Shown in pieces: positions 26,106 through 42,296 of a DNA stretch of 64,000 nucleotides. Origin of the DNA: Hyphomicrobium_A sp963782555 (lineage in GTDB: Bacteria > Pseudomonadota > Alphaproteobacteria > Rhizobiales > Hyphomicrobiaceae); the NCBI GenBank assembly GCA_963782555.1, contig CAWAKB010000004.1, forward strand, positions 682,001 through 746,000, written 5' to 3'. The position numbers and the translations under genes were made by a program. The notes under the pieces are model-generated. The model was not told the origin of the DNA. It was given only the letters and a program-made list of their open reading frames with translations, and ran no database searches. The stretch's first letter is position 1, and every line of letters begins with the position of its first letter.

Positions 26106-27994
26106 GGTGCGCGCGGGCGCTCCTGAGCGAGAGCCTGCGTAATATCCCGGAATAGATCGGTCTTGGGAATGGCATCGAGCTCGATCGGCAGCTTGCGGCG
26201 CCAATTCGGGTGCTCATCCACAGTTCCGGGCACATTGGCCTGCTCCCGCATCCCCACCAGGTCCTCCACCTGCACGGCAACGAGACGGGAAGCCGTTTTG
26301 GCAAGCAGGGCATGGACCGCTACGCAACCCTCGTCAGGCAAGTCAGCTGGACACGGCGCACCATCGTTGAGGGCGGGCGTGAGGCTCTCAGGCAGCAAGC
26401 CGACGGAATTGAGAGCCGCGAGCAGCAGGATGCGGTCGCGACGACGGTTCTCGCGCGCCGTGGCGGCATTCGCCGGGGTCAATGCACCGACCCGCTCCCT
26501 TTCGTCGATGTCATCGCCACTCCACCACCCTTTGATGGTCGGCAAATCATGGGTGGTGAGGCAGGCGAGCGCCTTCACCGAATAGGAGTGCGGCGCCCGG
26601 AAGGCACCGCTCTCATCTCTTTCGAAATAGAAGACGCGATATCCCTGGATTTCCACTTCGCTCATCGCCTCGCGAAACCCGACCGGTACGGTGCCGAGGT
26701 CCTCGCCGATTACGACAGCGCGACGGTCCTGGGAAACCTGCGACAGACGTTTGAGCATCTCGCGGGACGGAAAGCGCACGTAGGCTCCGTTGGCGGCACG
26801 GGAATCGGCGGGGATCCAAAAGAGGCGCGTCAGTCCCATGGCATGGTCGATGCGCACCGCGCCGGCGCAGCGCATGAGAGCCCGCAGCATGGCCTCGAAT
26901 GGCGCAAAGTCGCGCGCCTTCAGGGCGGCAGGCGAGTATGGGGCAAGCCCCCAATCCTGGCCGTTGTCGTTGAACATGTCAGGCGGACAGCCGATGCGGG
27001 CTCCGTCGACCACAATTCCCGGCTGCGCCCACGTGTCTGCCCCGTCGGGTGCGACGCCGACGGCCAGATCGAGATAGAGGCCGATGCGCATGCCAGCCGC
27101 CTTGCATTGCTCTTGCGCCGCACGCAACTGGCTCTCGGCGACCCACTGCAGCCACTTGTGGAAGGTAATCCGGTCTGCGTTCTCACGCTCGAAGCGGCGA
27201 ACGGCGTGGCTGTCGACGCTGCGATAGGGCGCCGGCCACGTGTGCCAGCCACTGTAGTGCCCGCGGGCGACGAGCGCCTCCGATAGTGCTTCGTAGAGCG
27301 CGAACCGCTGCAGGGGCTGGCCGCGATCGGTGCAGTAGGCCTTGAACGCACGCGCTGCCGCAGTGAGCGAGCGACGGCTGGAGGCGCAAAAGCCTTCATA
27401 TCCGCTTTCGAACGCCTCGCGCTTGAGGTGCGCCACCCGCTGGTAATCGACGAGCCTGGTCGCGCGGGCTGCCGCAGCCATCGCTTCTTGCGTGGCGCCT
27501 TTGCGGTGCGGCAATCGATCGACGGCAATGTAGAACGGATTGAGGAACAACCGGCTGGACGGGGCATAGGGGCTATAGCGTCCGGCATCGGCAAAGAACA
27601 GCGCGTGCAGCGGGTTGACGCCGATGAAATCGGCGCCGGCCTGCGCCGCGAGCTCGCCGAGCCGCGCCAGATCCGCAAAGTCGCCGACGCCTGCGTTGCG
27701 CGCCGACCGCACGCCGTAGAGCTGGCACGTGATCCCCCAGACGCGGCCCTGTGCCAGCCAATCGGGCAGGAAACAGCGGGCGCCGATGTCGCCAGAGCCG
27801 CCGTCACCATGGGGCAGCTGTGGGTTTGCGAGGCTGGCCTCCACATCGGCGTCGCGTGCCGCCGCGACGTCCATCGCCGCCAGCAGGGAACGTTTGGTTG
27901 CATCGCTGATGATGCAGTGCTCGCCCCGCTCGCTGATGTAGTCGGGCTCGATACCGTAAGCGCGAGCAAGACGGTCCAGGGCCTCGTTCATCAT
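26102..27994 (-). CDS. malQ: 4-alpha-glucanotransferase (amylomaltase)
   Basis: A 630-residue GH77 enzyme that disproportionates maltodextrins. The start ATG 27994 overlaps the treZ stop (ATGA), and an adjacent second ATG follows; the longer upstream frame lies inside treZ. Catalytic regions: AVRIDHAMGLTRLFWIP (nucleophile Asp near residue 381), VVIGEDLGTVP (Glu near 431) and LTTHDLPT. The order of these motifs and the absence of the (beta/alpha)8 B domain of GH13 fit GH77. Between treZ and treY, it would recycle short dextrins too small for TreY. The stop overlaps the treY start by four bases. Confidence 0.92.
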   Translation of the reverse strand: MMNEALDRLARAYGIEPDYISERGEHCIISDATKRSLLAAMDVAAARDADVEASLANPQLPHGDGGSGDIGARCFLPDWLAQGRVWGITCQLYGVRSARNAGVGDFADLARLGELAAQAGADFIGVNPLHALFFADAGRYSPYAPSSRLFLNPFYIAVDRLPHRKGATQEAMAAAARATRLVDYQRVAHLKREAFESGYEGFCASSRRSLTAAARAFKAYCTDRGQPLQRFALYEALSEALVARGHYSGWHTWPAPYRSVDSHAVRRFERENADRITFHKWLQWVAESQLRAAQEQCKAAGMRIGLYLDLAVGVAPDGADTWAQPGIVVDGARIGCPPDMFNDNGQDWGLAPYSPAALKARDFAPFEAMLRALMRCAGAVRIDHAMGLTRLFWIPADSRAANGAYVRFPSREMLKRLSQVSQDRRAVVIGEDLGTVPVGFREAMSEVEIQGYRVFYFERDESGAFRAPHSYSVKALACLTTHDLPTIKGWWSGDDIDERERVGALTPANAATARENRRRDRILLLAALNSVGLLPESLTPALNDGAPCPADLPDEGCVAVHALLAKTASRLVAVQVEDLVGMREQANVPGTVDEHPNWRRKLPIELDAIPKTDLFRDITQALAQERPRAP

Positions 27995-29831
27995 GCCGCC
28001 TCGAGCCGAACAACCACCGACCAGGCGGGAAGCGCACCCGCGCTCAGGCTCGCGTCTGCGTTCGCCGCGCTCTGGTAGATCTGTCGGGCCGGGGCGCTGA
28101 CGCTCTTGGCAAGCGCCGTTGGCACCGGCCATCCGCTTTCGCCAAGGGCGGCATACATCGCCAATGTGGTGCCATCGCCAAGCTGCCAGGCGACGGCGAG
28201 ACCACCGGCCTCGGCTGCACGAATCTTTCCGGCGTGTCCCTTTACGCCGGCAAGTCGGGGCACAATCTCGCGGGCTCTGAGCGCGATCAACTGGGTGACC
28301 AAGGCGAGCCGCTCGCTGTGCGGGGAGCGGGATGCTTCGCTCCAGTCGAGTTTCGAGGCTTCGAATGTGCTCAGGGCATTGGGGTCGGGGATGTGCTCGC
28401 GGTTCTTCGGATCGCTAAAACCGCGCCATCTGCGAAATTCGTTGCGTCGCCCTTCGCGGACCTGGCGCGCCAGATCTCCGTGAAAGTCGGTGAAAAAGCA
28501 GAACGGGTTCGTCTCACCCCATTCCTCGCCCATGAAGATCATCGGGATCGACGGGCTGAGCAAGAGCAGGGCCGTGAGGGCTTCGATCGCCTCCGGTGAG
28601 GCCAAACAGGCGAGACGCTCGCCGAAGGCGCGGTTGCCGACTTGATCGTGGTTCTGCAGACAAACGACAAAGGCTGTGGGCAGGAGCCCGCCGCTCGGCT
28701 CGCCGCGCTGAGCCCCGTCGCGATAGGGCGACGGCTCGCCCTGATAGACATAGCCTTCGGCAAGCGATCGGGCGAGCTTGGCGACCGGCTCCTCGATGAA
28801 GTCGCGATAATACCCATCCGACTCGTGCGTCGCGATGACGTGGGCCGCATGATGAAAATCGTCATTCCACTCGCCGGTGCACAGTTTCGCCACGCCATCG
28901 CTGCGTTTATGCAGCGCTACGATGTTGCGATCATCCTCGGTCGTGAGGTGGACGTGCCGGTCGGTGATCCGCTCGCGTACCCGCATGGCGATCTCCGCCA
29001 CGAGCGAGGGGTCGCCGTCGTCGCGGATCTGGTCGATGGCGTCGAGACGCAACCCGTCGAAGCGGTATTCCTCCAGCCAGTAGAGCGCGTTCTCGATGAA
29101 GAAGGCGCGCACAGGCGCGCGATCGTAGGCGATGGCGACGCCCCACGGCGTGTGCCGCTCGGGGTTGAAGAAGCCGGAAGCATAGGTGTGCAGGTAGTTC
29201 CCGTCCGGGCCGAAGTGGTTGTAGACCACGTCGAGAAGCACCATCAGCCCGCGCACGTGCGCTGCATCGATGAGCTGCTTCAGGGGCTCGGGCCCGCCAT
29301 ACGCCGTGTGCGGCGCGTAGATCAGAACGCCGTCGTAGCCCCAACCGCGCGTGCCCGAGAACTGGTTGACGGGCATCAGCTCGACCACCGTCACCCCCAG
29401 CGCGACGAGATCGTCGAGCTTGGCCTCGACGCCGGCGAAGGTGCCGTCCGCGCTGAACGTTCCCGGATGCAGCTCGTAGATGACGGCCTCCTCCCAGGGC
29501 CGCCCTCGCCAATCCGGGCAGCTCCATTCGTAGGCGCGCGGGTCGATCAGCTTCGATGGCCCATGCACGTCGCGGCGTTGCGCGCGCGCGGCCGGGTCGG
29601 GGACGCGCATGCCGTTGGGGAGCTGGAAGAGATAGCTGTCGCCGGCAGCGACGAGATCGGTCACAAGCTCGAACCAGCCCTCGCTTGCGCGCTGCATCGG
29701 CTGCGACTTACCGCTGGGGACGGCGAGCAGCGACAGGGATTGAAGCGCCGGCGCCCAAAGGCGAAAGCGCGCAGCCCCCTCGTCAACGACCTCGGCGCCC
29801 CACGTCAATTCGAAGCCGTAGCGAACGCCCA

Positions 29832-29832
<1 letters not shown>
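27991..29832 (-). CDS. treZ: Malto-oligosyltrehalose trehalohydrolase
   Basis: A 613-residue GH13 enzyme that releases free trehalose from the product of TreY. An N-terminal beta-sandwich (RFRLWAPALQSLSLLAV) precedes the barrel. Signature regions: WGYDGVLIYAPHTAYGGPE, LLDVVYNHFGPDGNYLH, the nucleophile in GLRLDAIDQIRDDGD (about residue 263) and the acid in LTTEDDRN (about 299). Its ATG shares one base with the glgX stop (TGATG), and its stop overlaps malQ by four bases, so translation is coupled at both ends. Length and motifs agree with the family. Confidence 0.93.
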
Positions 29833-31940
<2,108 letters not shown>

Positions 31941-31949
31941 GCGCTACCT

Positions 31950-34177
31950 CTAGCCGCCAGCGTGCTCGAGCACGAGTGTCGCAAGGGGAGGCAGTGTGAG
32001 CTCGAGCGAGAAGGGGCGCCCGTGCTCGGACTTCTCCTGTGCATCAAGGGCGCCCAAGTTGCCGACGTTCGATCCCCCATAAGCTGCGCTGTCGGTGTTG
32101 AGCCGCTCGATCCATCGGCCGCCTCTGGGCACGCCGATGCGAAAGCCTTGGTGAACGACGGGGGTGAAATTGCACACGACCACCACGGGGGCATCGTCCG
32201 GGTCGCCATGGCGAATATAGGAGAGTGCGCTTTGGCCGGCGTTGCCGCCGTCGATCCACTCGAAGCCGGCCGGCTCGCAGTCGAGCCTGTGAAGGGACGG
32301 CGTCGACCGATAGAGCTTATTGAGATCGCGCACGAGCGACTGGACGCCGCGGTGCGAGGCGTCGGCGAGTAGATGCCAGTCCAAGGATTGATCATGGTTC
32401 CATTCGCGCTCCTGGCCGAACTCTCCGCCCATGAACAAGAGCTTCTTGCCCGGATGCGTCCACATGAACGCGAAGTAGGCGCGCAGGTTTGCGAATTTCT
32501 GCCAGCGATCACCCGGCATCTTGCCCAGGAGCGAGCCTTTGCCATGCACCACCTCGTCGTGGCTGAGCGGCAGGATGAAGTTTTCCGAGAACGCGTAGAT
32601 GAGACCGAAGGTCAGCTCGTTGTGATGGTAGCCGCGGTACACCGGCTCCCGCGAAATGTAGGAGAGCGTGTCGTGCATCCAGCCCATGTTCCACTTGTAG
32701 CCGAATCCCAAGCCGCCGCCACTCACCGGACGCGAGACCTGGGGCCAAGCCGTCGACTCCTCCGCCACCGTAATCGAGCCCGGAAAGATGCCATAGGTGG
32801 ACGTATTCATTTCGCGTAGGAAGGCCACCGCCTCGAGGTTCTCCCGGCCGCCATGAACGTTGGGGACCCACTCGCCAGGCTCGCGGCTGTAGTCGAGATA
32901 AAGCATGGAGGCGACCGCATCGACCCGCAATCCGTCGATATGGTAGCGATCGAGCCAGAAAAGTGCGTTCGATTGTAAGAAGTTGGCGACCTCGCGACGC
33001 CCGAAATTGTAAATCAGCGTGTTCCAGTCTTTATGAAAACCAAGCCGCGGGTCGGCGTGCTCATAGAGCGCGGTTCCATCGAAGCGGACGAGGCCATGAG
33101 CATCGCTGGGGAAGTGCGCGGGCACCCAGTCGGCAAGCACGCCGATGCCACTGGCATGGCAGCGGTCGACGAACCGCGCGAAGGCCTCCGGCGATCCGAA
33201 GCGCGCGGTCGGAGCAAACAAGCCGATCGGCTGGTATCCCCAGGACCCGGAAAACGGATGCTCGCTGATGGGCAGCAGCTCGATGTGCGTAAAGCCCAAG
33301 TCGCGCACGTAAGGGATCAGCTCGTCGGCAAGACGGTCATAGTCGAAGTAGCTGTTATGATCCCCGCGCCGCCAGGAGCCGAGGTGCACCTCATAGATAG
33401 AGATCGGGGCCGAGCGATCCTGGGCCGCGCCTCTGGCGGCCATCCAACTGCCGTCGCTCCAGTCATGCTCCACGAGCCCGTGCACACGTGATGCGGTCGC
33501 GGGCGGCGCTTCCTGACTGAATCCGATCGGGTCGGTCTTGAGCGGCAGCAGCTCACCATCGGCGCCGACGATTTCGAACTTGTAGGGGGCGTTAAAGGGG
33601 ACGCCCGGCACAAACAGCTCCCAAATACCGGCCTCATGCCGCTTGCGCATGGGATGACGCCGCCCATCCCAGCTGTTGAAATCGCCCACCACACTGACAC
33701 GGCGTGCATTGGGGGCCCATACGGCAAAGGCCACTCCATCCGTGCCCATCAAGCTCAACGGATGTGCGCCAAGCTTCTCGTAGAGGCGCCGGTGCGTGCC
33801 CTCCGCCATCAGATGCACATCGAGCTCGCCGAGCACGGCGGGAAAGCGATAAGGATCGTCCGCCTCCCACATCGCGTCTTGGTGTCTAAAACGAAGCCGA
33901 TAGTCGAACGGCTGCTGCATGGCGCTGATCAGTCCGCCAAAGAAGCCCCCCTCATGCAGCTTCTCGAGCGTTGCGAGCGGGTCTCCGCTGTGGGCATCGA
34001 CGACCGCGACGGATTCGGCGGCAGGCGCGAAAACGCAAATCATTACGCCCTCCGCCAATTGATGCGGACCAAGGATGGCAAATGGATCGCCGTGCCGGCC
34101 ACCGAGAAGCGCCTCGATGGCGTCGGCCTCGGGGCGCCAATCAGGCTCGGCGCCAACGATCTTTTTCGATGCTCTCG

Positions 34178-34181
<4 letters not shown>
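31950..34181 (-). CDS. glgB: 1,4-alpha-glucan branching enzyme
   Basis: A 743-residue GH13 enzyme that creates alpha-1,6 branches in the glucan made by GlgE. It has the full two-module N-terminus of long GlgB proteins (an N1-like region, then CBM48 with VSVVGDFNSWDGRRHPM), then YQPIGLFAPTARFG, VLADWVPAHFPSDAHGL, the nucleophile in GLRVDAVASMLYLDYSR (about residue 420), the Glu in TVAEESTAWPQVSRP (about 474) and LPLSHDEVVHGKGSLL. Its start overlaps the treS-maltokinase stop as ATGA. In the GlgE pathway, GlgE and GlgB together build branched alpha-glucan. Confidence 0.95.
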
Positions 34182-37530
<3,349 letters not shown>

Positions 37531-37534
<4 letters not shown>

Positions 37535-39588
37535 GCAGCGGCTCCTTCGGGTTTGAAGAGCCGCCAAATGGCATAGGGGCGCTCGCCCGGATCGAGCAGC
37601 ATGTGCTGCACCTTGCCCGACCATGTGAAGCGCTTACCGGTGAGAAGGTCCTCGACCGCAATGGAGGCATCGTCCGGCAGCCCGAACTCCCATAGAGGCA
37701 CCTCGAAGTGGGCCGCTTGCGCGTTGTGGGGGTCGAGATTGACCGCAAACAGCAAGAAATCGTCTTTGTCCGGCGTGGCCTTGCCGTAATAGAGAACCTG
37801 ATCATTCCACGCGTTGTAGAATTTGAGGTTGGTGAACTGCTGCAGCGCCGGGCGCTCGCGGCGCAGGCGGTTGATCAGAGCGATGTCCTCGCGGATGTTT
37901 CCGGCGCGGCCCCAGTCCCACGCGCGGATCTCATACTTCTCTGAGTCGAGATATTCCTCCTTGCCGGGGATCGCGCGCGCTTCGCACAGCTCGAAGCCGT
38001 TGTAGACCCCGTAGTTGCCGCCGAGCGTCGCCACCAGGATCAGTCGTGCCTGGAAGCCGGGCCTGCCGCTCGTCTGCAGAAAGACCGGGTTGATGTCGGG
38101 TGTGTTGACGAAAAAATTCGGACGGAAACACTCGCTCATCTCGGTTTGCGTGAGCTCGCTCAGGTAATCAGTCAGCTCGGACTTCGTATTGCGCCACGTG
38201 AAGTACGTGTAGGACTGGGTGAAGCCGAGCTTGGCGAGCCGCTTCATCGGCTTGGGCCTGGTGAAGGCTTCGGAGAGAAAGATGACGTCGGGAAAGCGTT
38301 CCTGCACCTCGCGGATCATCCATTCCCAGAACGGGAACGGCTTGGTGTGGGGGTTATCGACCCGGAAGATGCGCACGCCCTTCTCCGCCCAAAAGAGCAC
38401 AACGTCGCGCAGCGCGTACCAGATCGAGGGCAAGGCGTCGCGATAGAAGTGGACGTTGACGATGTCCTCGTATTTCTTCGGCGGGTTCTCCGCGAATTTT
38501 ATGGTGCCGTCGGGCCTCCAGTCGAACCATTCGGGATGCTCTTTGATCCAGGGATGATCGGGCGAGCACTGGATGGCGAAGTCGAGAGCAACTTCAAGCC
38601 CGTGGGTTTTGGCGGCCCTCAGGAGGCGTTCGAATGCGGCAAACGTGCCAAGCTCGGAGTGGATCGCGTCGTGCCCCCCTTCTGACGAACCAATGGCATA
38701 AGGGCTGCCCGGGTCGTCGGCGGTCGGCGTGAGGGAGTTGTTGCGTCCCTTGCGATTGGTTTGCCCGATCGGATGGATGGGCGGCAAGTAGAGGACGTCG
38801 AACCCTAGGTCACGCACGTAGGGCAGCCGGGCGATCACGTCGTCGAAGGTGCCGTGCCGGGCCGCGTTGCCCGTCTGTGAGCGCGGAAACAGCTCATACC
38901 AGGCACCGAATACGGCTCGCCTGCGGTCAACCCAAACGGCCAGCTCCTTGTCATAACGGGTCAGATTGGTGCGCAGGCCAGAGCGCTCAAGAAGCTCCCC
39001 CGTTTGCGTGCTCGTCAGAAGCTTGAACTGGGCTGCGTCGGGCCCCGCGCGCTGCAAGGCATCGAGAAGCTCCTGTAGGTCCCGCCGGTCGACGTCGGCG
39101 ATGCGATCACTTTCCGCGAGCGTAGTCTCTATGAGATGGCGCCCCTCGATCAGCTCCAGCGTGATCACCTGGCCGGCAGTGTGCTTCTTCGTAACCTCGT
39201 CGCACCAGGAGGCGTAGAGGTCGCGCCATGCGACAATCGTGAACAGATAGCGGCCATTGCGCTCAAGCAGGAACTCGCCGCGCCAGCGATCGTTCTCGAG
39301 AAAGGCCATCGGCGTCTCGTGCCAAGTCTCCTCGTCCGCGCGGCGATACATCAGCGCCGCATCGATCTTGTTGTGGCCATCGCAGAAGATGTCGGCCTCG
39401 ACGATCATGACGTCGCCGACGGCGCGTTTTGCAGGGAACCGCCCGCCGTCGATTTCCGGCCAGACGCCTTCAATCGCGACCCTGCTTCTGGCAGCTTTCA
39501 GCAGGGCATCATCGGTCCGGGCAGACGGAAAAACTTGGTCGGATTTCGCCAGTGGTGCCTCGAGCTGTTCGCTTGCAGGTCCCGACAT
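37531..39588 (-). CDS. glgE: Alpha-1,4-glucan:maltose-1-phosphate maltosyltransferase
   Basis: A 685-residue GH13_3 enzyme that transfers maltosyl units from maltose-1-phosphate to a growing alpha-glucan. Family-specific sequence: FDVLYLPPIHPIGQTNRKGRNN, the nucleophile in FRVDNPHTKPFPFWEW (about residue 410), the acid in FLSEAFTRPKPM (about 440), and the N-terminal beta-domain with VEADIFCDGHNKIDAALMYR. It is the first gene of the seven-gene leftward operon; the 292-bp spacer upstream carries an inverted repeat (39711-39728). The stop overlaps the treS-maltokinase start. No glgA or glgC lies in the window, so alpha-glucan made here may depend on trehalose or maltose supply. Confidence 0.95.
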
Positions 39589-39710
39589 TGTGCCTCAATA
39601 TCGGTGTTCAGTTCCGATTGCCGATACGTATGCAACGGGGATCGGGCCGCTTCGGTTGCAGGCATGCAAAGTTGCAGCAGCCCATCGGCAGTTTTTCAGG
39701 CATCCGATGA

Positions 39711-39728
39711 TGGTAAGCGCCATTACCA
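39711..39728. promoter_or_regulatory. Inverted repeat upstream of the glgE operon, candidate operator
   Basis: TGGTAA-N6-TTACCA with perfect 6-bp arms, about 122 bp before the glgE start and inside the 292-bp spacer between otsA and glgE (39589-39880). Size and symmetry fit a dimeric repressor or activator such as a LacI-family protein. No regulator gene is adjacent. No convincing -35/-10 pair was identified in the spacer. Confidence 0.4.
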
Positions 39729-39880
39729 TTGACGACAACCCTCGGGCCCAGAAAAGCCTTGCATCTCGTCTTGTTGGATGGAACGAAGCCGCGACCGCTT
39801 CAAAGCGCCAAAGCTAACGAAATCTGAAATGGTGCCGCGGTCGCAAGATTTCGGAGAGACGTCGAGACGGTGGTGCGTCA

Positions 39881-41281
39881 CTACTCAGCCTGCGCCCGAA
39901 CGAGATCTGCGGTTTCTCCCGACAAGGCCGCGAGAAAGCTTTCCCGCCAAAACTTGACGTCGTGATCGCGGACACGTCGCAGCAGCGCGCCATGCCGTTC
40001 CCGACGTTCTGCAAGCGGCATCTTGATCGCCTGCTGCAGCGCATGGGCGACCTCATCGTGATCGTAGGGATTGACGATCAGCGCCTCTACGAGTTCCTCA
40101 GCCGCTCCGGCAAATCTCGACAGGACGAGCACGCCCGGATCCTGCTCATCCTGGGCCGCCACGTACTCCTTCGCGACAATGTTCATGCCGTCGCGCAGCG
40201 GTGTGACGAGACCGACGTGGCTGCCTCGGAACAGGGCCGCCAGCGTATCGCGCGAGACCACGCGATGAATGTAGCGCACCGGCGTCCAATCGAAGTCCCC
40301 GAACTCGCCGTTGATGGCGCCCGACAATGCCTCCAGCTCGTGGCGAATGTCGGCATAAGCGTCGACATCCTCGCGCGTGGGCGGCGCGATCTGCATCAGC
40401 GTCGCCACTTTCTGGTTCTCCGGATAGAGCTCCAGCAGCCGGCGGAACGAGCGCAGCCGTTCCGGCAAGCCCTTAGTATAGTCGAGGCGGTCGACGCCGA
40501 TGATGTGAATGCGGGCGCTCGCGCGCCGATTGAGGCGCTCGATCCTCTCCTGCGCCTCCTCGGTCCTCGCCATTGCAGCGAACGCATCGACATCAATGCC
40601 GATGGGAAAGGCCCCAACGGAGCACGGCAATGCCCACCATCCCTCCGGCTTGCCCAAATCGTCGATCTTGGACTTGAGCTCCTGCAGGCTGCGTTCGAAG
40701 TTTCCGACGTCCCATCTCGTCTGCAGACCGACGAGATCATAGGAGAGGAGGCATTGCATGAGCCACTCGTGCTCCGGGATGGCGACGAATACGTCGGGCG
40801 TGGGAAACGGAATGTGGAGGAAGAAGCCGATGCGATTCCGGCATCCACGCCGCCGCAGCTCCGCCCCAAGAGGGATGAGGTGGTAGTCGTGGACCCACAC
40901 GAGATCGCCGGGCTCGATCAGGCGCGTAAGCGCGTCGGCAAAGCTTTCGTTGACGCGTTTATATCCGCCTGCGGATTCCGAATTGATCGCCGCAAGGTCG
41001 AGGCGGTTATGAAACACAGGCCAGAGGATGCTGTTAGAGAAGCCGTGGTAGTAGTCCTGGTAATCTCTCTCGCTGAGCGGCATCGTCGCGACGGTGAGGC
41101 CGTCGTGCTCGCTGACGTTGAGCGGCGTGGGCTCCCCGTCTGCAACGGTGGCGCCATCCCAACCGAACCAGAGGCCTCCGTTCTCACGCAAAACGTCGAG
41201 AATGCCTACGGCAAGCCCACCGGCCTGCGCCACCTGACTGGGCTCGGCAACTCTGTTTGAAACGATAATCAACCGGCTCAA
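39881..41281 (-). CDS. otsA: Alpha,alpha-trehalose-phosphate synthase (GT20)
   Basis: A 466-residue glycosyltransferase making trehalose-6-phosphate from an NDP-glucose and glucose-6-phosphate. It has the N-terminal nucleotide loop LIIVSNRV with QAGGLAVGIL, VWVHDYHLIPLGAELRR, VDRLDYTKGLPERLRSF and the C-terminal LVLSRFAGAAEELVEALIVNPYD. Start is TTG 41281; GGAGG eight bases before it supports this unusual codon. No phosphatase (otsB) follows, so T6P would be dephosphorylated by an enzyme encoded elsewhere. It is on the same strand as the glgE operon but 292 bp upstream of it. Confidence 0.93.
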   Translation of the reverse strand: MSRLIIVSNRVAEPSQVAQAGGLAVGILDVLRENGGLWFGWDGATVADGEPTPLNVSEHDGLTVATMPLSERDYQDYYHGFSNSILWPVFHNRLDLAAINSESAGGYKRVNESFADALTRLIEPGDLVWVHDYHLIPLGAELRRRGCRNRIGFFLHIPFPTPDVFVAIPEHEWLMQCLLSYDLVGLQTRWDVGNFERSLQELKSKIDDLGKPEGWWALPCSVGAFPIGIDVDAFAAMARTEEAQERIERLNRRASARIHIIGVDRLDYTKGLPERLRSFRRLLELYPENQKVATLMQIAPPTREDVDAYADIRHELEALSGAINGEFGDFDWTPVRYIHRVVSRDTLAALFRGSHVGLVTPLRDGMNIVAKEYVAAQDEQDPGVLVLSRFAGAAEELVEALIVNPYDHDEVAHALQQAIKMPLAERRERHGALLRRVRDHDVKFWRESFLAALSGETADLVRAQAE

Positions 41282-41513
41282 GCTTACAGCCTCCGAGGCT
41301 ACCGCTGCGCAAGGGTATCACACCGAGGATTCTACCGCCCAATTCCCACTAACACTCCCCACCCGCGTCAAGACACCGATCAACGAGAGCCCCGCTGACA
41401 GCACACCGGCTGATGGTCGAATTGTTCGTCTATTCCCTTGCACGTAGCATCTCCAAGCAACAACGCGACCGACTCGGCCTCGGCCTGTGCGGTATGCGCA
41501 AAGCGCCGCGACG

Positions 41514-41558
41514 ATGACGCAGAATGAAAAAGAAGACCAGTTGGGGGGATACTCATGA
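41514..41558 (+). CDS. Possible 14-codon leader ORF overlapping the adk start
   Basis: ATG 41514 opens a 14-codon frame (MTQNEKEDQLGGYS) whose TGA overlaps the adk ATG as ATGA. The rest of the 273-bp otsA-adk spacer shows no other gene. No clear ribosome site precedes it and it contains adk's own Shine-Dalgarno (GGGGGGA), so it may be chance. Confidence 0.2.
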   Translation: MTQNEKEDQLGGYS

Positions 41559-42295
41559 ATCTCGTCTTCTTGGGGCCGCCCGGCGCCGGCAAGGGCACGC
41601 AAGCCCAGGTCTTGGCGCAACGCCATGGCATGATTCAGCTTTCCACCGGCGAGATGCTGCGCCAGGCCGCCCACGCCAAGACTGAAATCGGCCTCAAGGC
41701 CAAGGCGATCATGGAGCAAGGCGCCCTCGTTCCCGACGCCATTGTCATCGACATCATTGCCACGCGGTTGCTCGAGCCAGATTGCGCTGAAGGCTTCATT
41801 CTCGACGGCTTTCCACGCACTCTGGCTCAGGCGGCCGTCTTGGATACGCTCTTGGAGAGGCTCCATAAATCCCTCGACGCCGTGATCGAGATCAAGGTCG
41901 ACGACGGCGCCCTCATCGATCGTCTTTCGGGCCGCTTCAGTTGCGCCAAATGCGGCACCGGCTACCACGACCGCCACCGTTCGCCCAGGACCGCAGGGAT
42001 TTGCGACGTGTGCGGCTCGCAAGAGTTTACGCGGAGAGCCGATGACAATCCCGAGACGCTGAAGAGCCGGCTCATGGCCTACTACCGGGAAACCGCTCCG
42101 CTCGTCGGCTACTACTTCGCGCAAGGCAAGCTGCGCTCGCTCGACGGAATGGCGCCGATCGACGAAGTCCAACTGGAGATTGAGCGCTATTGCCAAGCCC
42201 TGCGGCTTGAGCAGCATCAGGGGCACGGGAAAACCGGAGCCGATCAAGATCCGGGCGCCCGAGCCAAATCCCATCTTAAAGCGAGGTGCATCTAG
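41555..42295 (+). CDS. adk: Adenylate kinase with zinc-binding LID
   Basis: A 246-residue nucleotide kinase (AMP + ATP = 2 ADP). P-loop GPPGAGKGT at residues 7-15, LSTGEMLR as the AMP site, LDGFPRT, and a long LID with C130-x2-C133 and C150-x2-C153, the four-cysteine zinc form. The C-terminal ~28 residues (from EQHQGHGKTG) are hydrophilic and go beyond the usual end of the family. Ribosome site GGGGGGA precedes ATG 41555. It is followed after one base by a phasin gene and is not in a ribosomal-protein cluster, so it may be an accessory copy tied to carbon storage; the existence of another copy cannot be seen here. Confidence 0.92.
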   Translation: MNLVFLGPPGAGKGTQAQVLAQRHGMIQLSTGEMLRQAAHAKTEIGLKAKAIMEQGALVPDAIVIDIIATRLLEPDCAEGFILDGFPRTLAQAAVLDTLLERLHKSLDAVIEIKVDDGALIDRLSGRFSCAKCGTGYHDRHRSPRTAGICDVCGSQEFTRRADDNPETLKSRLMAYYRETAPLVGYYFAQGKLRSLDGMAPIDEVQLEIERYCQALRLEQHQGHGKTGADQDPGARAKSHLKARCI

Positions 42296-42296
42296 A

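Noticed and set aside
37601..41260. Long rightward reading frames opposite the glgE and otsA genes, up to 432 codons
   Set aside because: They are mirror frames of GC-rich genes. The opposite strand carries catalytic motifs and full-length families, while these have none and are rich in Arg, Asp and Val.
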